This document shows positions 6,500 through 11,768 of a stretch of DNA of 11,768 bases, piece after piece. Both the position numbers and the translations under genes were made by a program. Source of the DNA: Streptomyces rubradiris (GTDB lineage: Bacteria; Actinomycetota; Actinomycetes; Streptomycetales; Streptomycetaceae); contig NZ_BNEA01000014.1 of assembly GCF_016860525.1 (NCBI RefSeq), positions 1-11,768 on the forward strand, in the 5' to 3' direction. Under the pieces are notes generated by a model, which worked only from the letters and a program-made list of their open reading frames with translations, made no database searches and was not told where the DNA came from. Position 1 is the stretch's first letter, and each line of letters starts with the position of its first letter.

Positions 6500-7843
6500 C
6501 GGGCCGTTGGCACAGCCGGCGCGGATACCGCGGGAGGCGTCGGGCCACCGCGTGCTCAGGGCCGCGACCCCCGTCTGCGGCGCGTGTGCGGGAACGGACC
6601 CGCGCTGCCTGGGGGGCAGGCGGACGGGCGCCGTCACCGTCGAGGAGCTGACCGTCCGGCGGCCTCGCCCGGGTCACCGTGGACGGCTGCTCCCGGTGCT
6701 TTTGAGGTCCGGCTTGCTGAGGTGATGCGCGAGCGCGCCGGGATGGCCTCCGGTTCGGTGTCGCCGGCGGTGTGGTTGATGACGGACAGGAAGGCGCCCG
6801 ACGCGCCGCTGCGGCGTGCTGCCGGCTGCCGGGATGCCCGCCCGGCTGCCGGAGCACGGGGCCGTGTCGAGGACGCCGGCGTCTGCCCCGGTCTGCTGCG
6901 GGCCGGGGGTGACGAGCGAGGCTCCGGTCGGCCGTGGTGGCACGGTGCCGTTCCCGGTGCCGGTCAGCGAGCTCGGAACGAGGGTGCCGCCGGCTGCCGC
7001 GTCGGCTTTCGGGGCCGGTGGTTGCGCCGCGAACGGCAGCGGACCCACCATGGTGGTCATCCCGCCGATGACGACCACAAGCCCGTGCTTGGGCACGAGC
7101 CGGAAGGAGACCATCGCGCCGGTGCAGGGCATCGCCGCGCTCGACGTGACCAGCGGGCCTGCCTGCAGCGGTGAGGAGCCGCGCCCGGCCTGGAGCAACT
7201 GCGACAGCACGCACACGGGGCCGCGAAACGGGCGAGGAACGCCGTGCCGGTGACCGGCCCGCAGGTGCGGGAGCGCACGCGCGACACAGTCAGGTGAAGG
7301 ACGGGGCTGCCGCCGCGTTCCGGCAGGACGCGCTGCCGGCGAACGGTGGGCCGGCCCACCGGGACCGTGGCGACGAGGCAGATCCGCGTCCGCGCCGGCG
7401 CCGGCCTTCCTCCCTGCCCTGTCGACCGCGGCTGCGGCGTCCGGGCGGCCACCGGTTGCCACGGCTGCCGAGCGATCCCGTACAGCGGGCGGGCCACTGC
7501 GAAGGCGCTCGTGCCGGCCAGGTCACCGACCTGTCCGCCGGTGGTCGGCCCGCTCGCGTACGCGAACGCCTGGCTGCGGACGACGCGTTCGAGGGTGGCC
7601 GGGCCGCTGGTGAGGTCTGCCGTCTGTGGTGCTGCGCTCGGCTTCGAGCACGGGCAGAGAACATCGGGTAAGTGGGTCATCCGCGGTTTGCCGTGCCCCT
7701 GGGCGAGCGGGGTGCCGGCGGCTGCCGCGGCGGGAGCGGCGGGGATGCTCAGGCGGGCCCGGAGCACGCATGGTCGTCAGCACCGGCCTGCCCGCCCGGG
7801 GGCTTTTGTGAAGGAAAGACAACGACACGAGAAAGGCGCGAGG
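6500..7843. other. Gene-poor segment, probably decayed coding DNA
   Basis: No frame in this 1.34 kb has both a credible start and a recognisable family. On the minus strand two stretches have natural composition rather than the Arg/Pro-rich look of shadow frames. One runs from ATG 7680 and includes DLTSGPATLERVVRSQAFAY and VGDLAGTSAFAVARPLYG. The other, in a different frame at about 7240-6850, includes SFRLVPKHGLVVVIGGMTTM and GPLPFAAQPPAPKADAAAGG. A frame change near 7250-7330 would join them. This could be a decayed gene, possibly for a small secreted or structural protein; I do not recognise it. A 12-bp palindrome CCACCATGGTGG lies at 7045-7056. Confidence 0.5.
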
Positions 7844-9103
7844 GTGGTCCCGCGACGGCATGCGGTGGTGATCGGCGCCGGGCTGACCGGTCTGCTGGCC
7901 GCGAAGGTGCTCACCGAGGCATTCACATGGGTGACGGTCCTGGAACGGGAACAGGTGACGGGCGGCGCCGACGCGTTGGACCGTCTGCCGGACGGGCGCC
8001 GTGTCTGCGTGCTGGCGCCATTGTTCGGCGACCTCGTCGAGCAACTGCTTCCCGGGTTCATGGACCTGCTGCGCGCGCAGGGCGCCGCGGCCGGCGACAT
8101 CCTGTCCGACGTCCGCTGGTACCTGGGCGGACAACCGCTCAGACAGCGGGAGACCGGGCTGACGGGCCTGTCGGTGAGCCAGGCCTTCCTGGAGGGCGTC
8201 CTGCGGCGCGTGCTGCTGCAGTGCCCGGGCGTCGGCATCGTCGACAGCTGCGATGTCACCGGCCTGATGGCGACGGCCGACGGCCGCCGGGTGACCGGTG
8301 TCCGCGTCCACCCCTGCGGCGAACGGGAACAGGGCGTCGACGCCGACCTTGTGGTGGATGCCTCGGGCGAGGCCTCGCACCTGGCATGGCTGACCCGGCT
8401 GGGCGTCGCCCCGCCGCGTCCCGACACCGTCCATCTCGGTGTGAGTGAGGTTGTTCGGCGTTACAGGTTGCCTGTGGGTGTGCTTGAGGGTGATTTGGCT
8501 GTGGTGGTGGCTCCTACGTGTGCTGTGCCGCGTTCGGGTTGTCTGGTGCGTGAGGAGCGGGGTCGTTGGGCTTTGAGTCTGGGTAGTTTGGTGGGTGATT
8601 TGCCGCGTTTGGGTGACGACCGGTCTTTGCTTCGGTTTGCCGGGGGTCTTGCGGCTGGGGATATTCGTGAGGTGCTGGGTGAGGCGGAGCCGCTTGGTGA
8701 GCCTGCGTTCCCGTATGTGTCTGGGCGTGTGTGCTTTCGGTATGGCAGTGCTCGTGGTCTGCCTTCCGGGCTGTTGCTGATGGGTTTGGGTTGTGTCCAC
8801 GGGGATCTGGTCGGTTCGCGGGCTGCGACTGTTGCGGCTTTGGAGGCGTTGGTCCTGCGTGAGTTCCTCGGTGCGGGGGGCACGGTTTCCGGGTACCGGT
8901 TCCATCATCGGGCCTGGCGTTTGAGGGACCGGATTTTTGCCCGGACGCATGCTTATATTCCCCGGTTTTCTGTCACTTTGCGGCATTTGCCGTTGTCTTT
9001 GAGGCTGCGTCATCGTCTGCTGGACCGGGTTGTGCAGGCGGCGGTGTGTGACGCGGAGGCGGCTTTGAGGCTGTTGGGTGCGTATGGTCTGGTGCGGTGG
9101 TAG
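7844..9103 (+). CDS. FAD-dependent monooxygenase/epoxidase-like oxidoreductase
   Basis: A 419-residue flavoprotein resembling the PHBH-fold epoxidases and hydroxylases of polyketide clusters (MonCI/LasC-like). Visible are the FAD dinucleotide motif VVIGAGLTGLLAA with GAGLTG at 11-16, ERE at 34-36 ending strand 2, LDRLPDGRRVCVL at 45-57 where relatives have a QSRHVHVL-type segment, and VDASGEASHLAWLTRLG at 171-187 matching the DG motif. The later flavin site, usually GD...NPVYGQGM.AALEA, reads GLGCVHGDLVGSRAATVAAL here, so the usual Asp and the NP..GQG pattern are lost. GTG 7844 is preferred (GAAAGG 7 nt upstream, the FAD motif starts at once); GTG 7808 would add 12 residues. Codon use changes sharply at residue 199. 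It lies upstream of the lmbU-type gene on the same strand. The substrate is unknown. Confidence 0.8.
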   Translation: MVPRRHAVVIGAGLTGLLAAKVLTEAFTWVTVLEREQVTGGADALDRLPDGRRVCVLAPLFGDLVEQLLPGFMDLLRAQGAAAGDILSDVRWYLGGQPLRQRETGLTGLSVSQAFLEGVLRRVLLQCPGVGIVDSCDVTGLMATADGRRVTGVRVHPCGEREQGVDADLVVDASGEASHLAWLTRLGVAPPRPDTVHLGVSEVVRRYRLPVGVLEGDLAVVVAPTCAVPRSGCLVREERGRWALSLGSLVGDLPRLGDDRSLLRFAGGLAAGDIREVLGEAEPLGEPAFPYVSGRVCFRYGSARGLPSGLLLMGLGCVHGDLVGSRAATVAALEALVLREFLGAGGTVSGYRFHHRAWRLRDRIFARTHAYIPRFSVTLRHLPLSLRLRHRLLDRVVQAAVCDAEAALRLLGAYGLVRW

Positions 9104-9188
9104 GGGCGTGGCTGTGGGGCTGGGCCGGGTGTGGCCTTTGTGGTGTGCCTGGTGCGGGTTCGGGGTGGTTGGGTGTTTCCTTTCAGGA

Positions 9189-9212
9189 GTCAACAGGTCA
9201 ACACTGGTGTTG
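9189..9212. promoter_or_regulatory. Direct repeat plus palindrome, candidate operator
   Basis: GTCAACAG (9189-9196) is followed at once by GTCAACAC (9197-9204), and the second copy merges into a perfect 14-bp palindrome CAACACTGGTGTTG (9199-9212). Three half-sites in 24 bp, in a non-coding stretch upstream of a regulator gene, suggest a binding site; the protein is unknown. Confidence 0.4.
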
Positions 9213-9242
9213 GGCTTTGTGGTCCCTTCATGCTGGTGGCAC

Positions 9243-9271
9243 GGCCGCGCGCGGCCTGTGTGGCCGCGGCC
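9243..9271. terminator. GGCC-rich palindromes, possible terminator of the monooxygenase gene
   Basis: GGCCGCGCGCGGCC (9243-9256) is a perfect 14-bp palindrome, followed after 5 bp by GGCCGCGGCC (9262-9271). They can fold as hairpins about 140 nt after the monooxygenase stop. The distance and pure GC content make the call weak. Confidence 0.3.
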
Positions 9272-9359
9272 CGGCCGACGGACAGGGGACGACGGACGGA
9301 CATGATCGGTGACTGCAGGCATGCAAGCGACAGACATCGTGCGCGGGGGGCGTCATGCC

Positions 9360-10040
9360 ATGGCGCGTTCTGCTCCTCGCCGGGCGGGGCTTCCGCTTAT
9401 CGACGCTGGAGGCGGCGGTCAGAACGCGGCCGGCGTGGCTGTGGCCGGGCCGGTGCCGGCCCGGGCGCGGGCTGGTCACAAGGGCCAGATCCTCACCACC
9501 CGGGTGGGATTGCGCCTGCCGGCGGCGCTGCCGTTCGAGACATGGCAGGCGGCCGGCCGGAAGCTTTTCCAGACGGCCGACTCCTTCGCCTGGTGTCTTG
9601 GGGACTGGCTGGTGTATGGGCAGGACAAGTACGGTGACCGGTACCGCCAGGCGGTGGAGGCGGCCGGCCTGGATTATCAGACGCTGCGTAACTATGCGTG
9701 GGTGGCGCGGAAGTTCGATGTCTCGCGCCGTCACCCTCAGCTGAGTTTCCAGCACCACGCCGAGGTGGCCGCGCTGCGACCGGGTGATCAGGACGTCTGG
9801 CTGGCGCGGGCGCATGACAACGGCTGGTCGAAGACAGAGTTGCGGCGCAGGGTGCGTGCCCACCGGGGCTCGGCGGAGCGCCGGGGTCTTGCCCGGTTGC
9901 CGCTGGTTCAGGTGGAGAGTGAAGCGCTGACGCGCTGGCAGGCTGCCGCCGAGCTCGCCGGTAAGCCGTTCGCCGACTGGGTCACGAGCGCTTTGGACGT
10001 GGCGGCCTGTGGCACGGCGAAGCACTGCGACGCGGGCTGA
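9360..10040 (+). CDS. LmbU/NovE-family antibiotic-cluster regulator
   Basis: A 226-residue protein matching the LmbU family (LmbU of lincomycin, NovE of novobiocin, HrmB of hormaomycin), which are DNA-binding pathway-specific regulators. Conserved blocks are TRVGLRLPAALPFETW at 47-62, DSFAWCLGDWLVYGQDKYGD at 74-93, LDYQTLRNYAWVARKFD at 104-120, LSFQHHAEVAAL at 128-139 and GWSKTELRRRVRAHRG at 155-170; the middle blocks form the helix-turn-helix region. The C terminus (LTRWQAAAELAGKPFADWV, 190-208) looks like a short helical dimer segment. ATG 9360 is chosen because conservation begins near residue 45 and a G-run lies about 9 nt upstream; GTG 9309 or ATG 9321 in frame are alternatives, and family members are known with unusual starts. 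It is convergent with the BBE oxidase gene. It most likely controls flanking biosynthetic genes. Confidence 0.9.
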   Translation: MARSAPRRAGLPLIDAGGGGQNAAGVAVAGPVPARARAGHKGQILTTRVGLRLPAALPFETWQAAGRKLFQTADSFAWCLGDWLVYGQDKYGDRYRQAVEAAGLDYQTLRNYAWVARKFDVSRRHPQLSFQHHAEVAALRPGDQDVWLARAHDNGWSKTELRRRVRAHRGSAERRGLARLPLVQVESEALTRWQAAAELAGKPFADWVTSALDVAACGTAKHCDAG

Positions 10041-10137
10041 GCGGCCGGGGCCGAGGGCGGTCCGGCGGTGCGTTGCGCGGTGCCGGGCGGTCCGCCGGGC
10101 AACGCCGCCGGTCACGTGTCGTGGCGTCGGTCGTTCT

Positions 10138-10238
<101 letters not shown>

Positions 10239-10250
10239 TGGGGTTGTTCG

Positions 10251-11768
10251 TCAGCTGATGCTGCGGGGGAAGCGGAAGAAGCCGTGCGGGTCGTAGGCGT
10301 GCTTGATGCGTGCCAGGCGGGGGTAGTTTTCGGCGTAGTAGGCGGTCCGCCAGTCTTCCAGGGCGGGGTCCATGTAGTTTTGGTAGCTTTCGGGCAGGGA
10401 GTGGCGGTCGAGGACGGCGAAGCCGTCTGCGAGCCAGTTTTCACAGGCTGCTGTGTCTTCGCTGGTGTAGGCGGGGTCGGGCAGTTCTGCGGTGAGTCCG
10501 GCCAGTATCTGGGTGGTGCGGTGTACGTAGGCGGTGTCGGTGCGGGCCGGTTCGTTCGCGGCGCCTCCGAGGGCCTCGAAGTACAGTTTGCGGGTCTGTC
10601 CGGTTCGCATGTGCGTGGGGTCGGTCAGGACTGTCAGGAGGTCCTCGATGTCGGCGGGGGGCACCGTTGAGTCGAACATCCGGGACCGGGTGCGGTAGTA
10701 GTTCCAGCGGGGCACCATCGATTCGGGTGTGGTGCCGGCCCGGTGGCATTGTGCGGTGGTGAGGGTCGCGCAGCCGTAGATCTGCATCATGCCTTGCTGA
10801 AGCGATCTTTCTGCGACGGTCCGGTTGAGGGGGTTTGTGCCGACTGCTGCGACGAGTTCGTCGATATGGCGGTCGAGGTCTTCCACGGTGCCGTACCAGG
10901 TGCCGGCGATGCTCACCATGGTGTCGGGTGAGGGGGGGCTTGCGGAGCCGGCTATGAGCAGCGAGGAGAGGTCGTTGGGTGCCCTTGTCACCCACTGCTG
11001 CCAGTTTTCGATCGTTGTGGCCGTGTCGCCTGCCGACCAGACCAGTCTGTAGCCGGTCAGGGTGGTGCGTCGTATGGGTTGCAGTGTGTAGCTGGTGACG
11101 ACGCCGTAGTTGCCGCCGCCGTTGCCGCGCAGTGCCCAGTACAGATCGGGGTTGTCTTGGGCCGAGGCGCGTACGGCGCGCCGGTCCGCCAGTACCACTT
11201 CGGCTGAGACGAGCCGGTCGCAGGCCATGCCGTATTTGCGTGTCTGATGGCCGATGCCGCCGCCCTGGATGAATCCGCCGGCGCCTACGGTGGGGCAGAG
11301 GCCGCTGGCCAGGGCGAGCCCGTGCGGGGTGAGGGCTGCCAGCGCGTCGACTTGCTGGGTGCCGGCCCCGATCGTGACGAGTGTTTGGTCGGTGGTGACC
11401 CGGTTCAGCCGGGAGACGTCCAGTATTATGCCGGTCGTCGTCGAGTAGCCGCCGAAACTGTGTCCGCCGCTGCGGGGAACGGTGTGTATCCCTTTGTCCT
11501 GGGCGAACGCCAGGACGGTCTGGACATCCTGTGTGTTCTGGCAGTAGGCGATGGCCATCGGGTGGGTGGTGTCGAACTGGCGGAGTGACTGCTCGCGGGC
11601 CTGTTCGTAGCGTGCGTCCGACGGCAGGATGAGATCACCGTCGAGGTGACGCTCAGTGCGTTCCAGCCGGCCGTGCCGCGGCGCCGGGTGGTGTGCGCCG
11701 GCGGCGGATCCGGTCGGCCCGAGGAGGCCTGTCACCGCACCGGCCGTCGATGCGGCGGTCAGGATCAG
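10251..11768 (-). CDS. Exported BBE-type FAD-linked oxidase, N terminus cut
   Basis: A flavoprotein of the berberine-bridge/6-hydroxynicotine oxidase family (FAD_binding_4 plus C-terminal BBE domain); relatives such as GilR and AknOx carry out two-electron alcohol or ring oxidations in antibiotic pathways with O2. The frame is open to the window edge, so about 505 residues are visible and the start lies outside; an internal GTG at 11735 is not needed. The first visible residues LILTAASTAGAVTGLLG are a hydrophobic signal core followed by GSAAGA, suggesting export, perhaps by Tat. RSGGHSFGG (His codon at 11462-11460) and GLCPTVGAGGF (Cys codon at 11297-11295) give the two residues for bicovalent FAD attachment. 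The GGGIG segment follows, and the C terminus has YYAENYPRLARIKHAYDP, the BBE tail. The stop is TGA at 10253-10251. The substrate is unknown. Confidence 0.9.
   Translation of the reverse strand: MILTAASTAGAVTGLLGPTGSAAGAHHPAPRHGRLERTERHLDGDLILPSDARYEQAREQSLRQFDTTHPMAIAYCQNTQDVQTVLAFAQDKGIHTVPRSGGHSFGGYSTTTGIILDVSRLNRVTTDQTLVTIGAGTQQVDALAALTPHGLALASGLCPTVGAGGFIQGGGIGHQTRKYGMACDRLVSAEVVLADRRAVRASAQDNPDLYWALRGNGGGNYGVVTSYTLQPIRRTTLTGYRLVWSAGDTATTIENWQQWVTRAPNDLSSLLIAGSASPPSPDTMVSIAGTWYGTVEDLDRHIDELVAAVGTNPLNRTVAERSLQQGMMQIYGCATLTTAQCHRAGTTPESMVPRWNYYRTRSRMFDSTVPPADIEDLLTVLTDPTHMRTGQTRKLYFEALGGAANEPARTDTAYVHRTTQILAGLTAELPDPAYTSEDTAACENWLADGFAVLDRHSLPESYQNYMDPALEDWRTAYYAENYPRLARIKHAYDPHGFFRFPRSIS

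Larger units (their letters stand above)
9104..9359. promoter_or_regulatory. Leader region of the lmbU-type gene
   Basis: 256 bp without a gene. It begins with a G/T-rich run continuing the composition of the preceding gene's second half, then holds a GTCAACA direct-repeat and palindrome cluster (9189-9212) and GGCC-rich palindromes (9243-9271). A GTG at 9309 or an ATG at 9321 in the same frame could extend the next gene into it. Confidence 0.45.

Noticed and set aside
3518..6637. A 1039-codon minus-strand open frame across the STAND regulator
   Set aside because: Antisense to the NB-ARC-TPR gene, which has all expected motifs; composition is Arg/Gln/Pro-rich.
7523..9337. A 604-codon minus-strand open frame rich in Thr, Gln, His and Pro
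   Set aside because: Its low-complexity part is simply the complement of the T/G-rich second half of the monooxygenase gene; no domain, start context or ribosome site.
10072..10103. Imperfect hairpin with GTTGC/GCAAC ends after the lmbU-type stop
   Set aside because: The inner stem pairs poorly; it is not distinguishable from GC-rich background, so it was not called a terminator.

Overview
The window is high-GC actinomycete DNA, most likely Streptomyces or a close relative. Real genes show strong G/C bias at third codon positions, GTG starts occur, and several families (XRE-NB-ARC-TPR regulator, LmbU-type regulator, exported BBE oxidase) are typical of that group. No RNA gene, insertion sequence, CRISPR array or origin was seen.

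Left part (1-3800, all intact genes on the minus strand): an NCS1-type permease (2352-3800), a decayed stretch of about 780 bp holding an alpha/beta-hydrolase remnant, a membrane-protein-like remnant and a triplicated 40-bp repeat, a MalY/PatB-type C-S lyase (399-1571), and an Rrf2-family regulator relic (1-358) that has lost its DNA-binding part and is frameshifted. A 23-bp tandem duplication sits exactly on the start of the lyase and leaves two successive ATGA stop/start overlaps.

Middle (3801-6500): a 392-bp divergent control region with two candidate promoters and a perfect 8-bp-arm palindrome. It separates the permease from a large plus-strand XRE-NB-ARC-TPR (STAND) regulator (4193-6457), which ends in a 14-bp-arm perfect terminator hairpin. 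About 1.35 kb without a convincing gene follows (6500-7843).

Right part (7844-11768): a flavin monooxygenase/epoxidase-like gene (7844-9103), an LmbU/NovE-family pathway regulator (9360-10040), and, convergent with it, a berberine-bridge-type FAD oxidase with an export signal (10251 to the window end, N terminus cut). LmbU-type regulators are mostly found in antibiotic clusters. The two flavin oxidases beside it suggest that the right part is the edge of a secondary-metabolite cluster, with tailoring oxidation as the local job; the product cannot be named from this window.

The most unusual signals are an abrupt switch of codon usage inside the flavin monooxygenase gene at about 8438, loss of the usual GD-motif aspartate in the same protein, and a 9-bp tandem repeat array between the convergent genes. 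In the +1 frame past the BBE stop codon that array would encode an Asp/Ser-rich tail.
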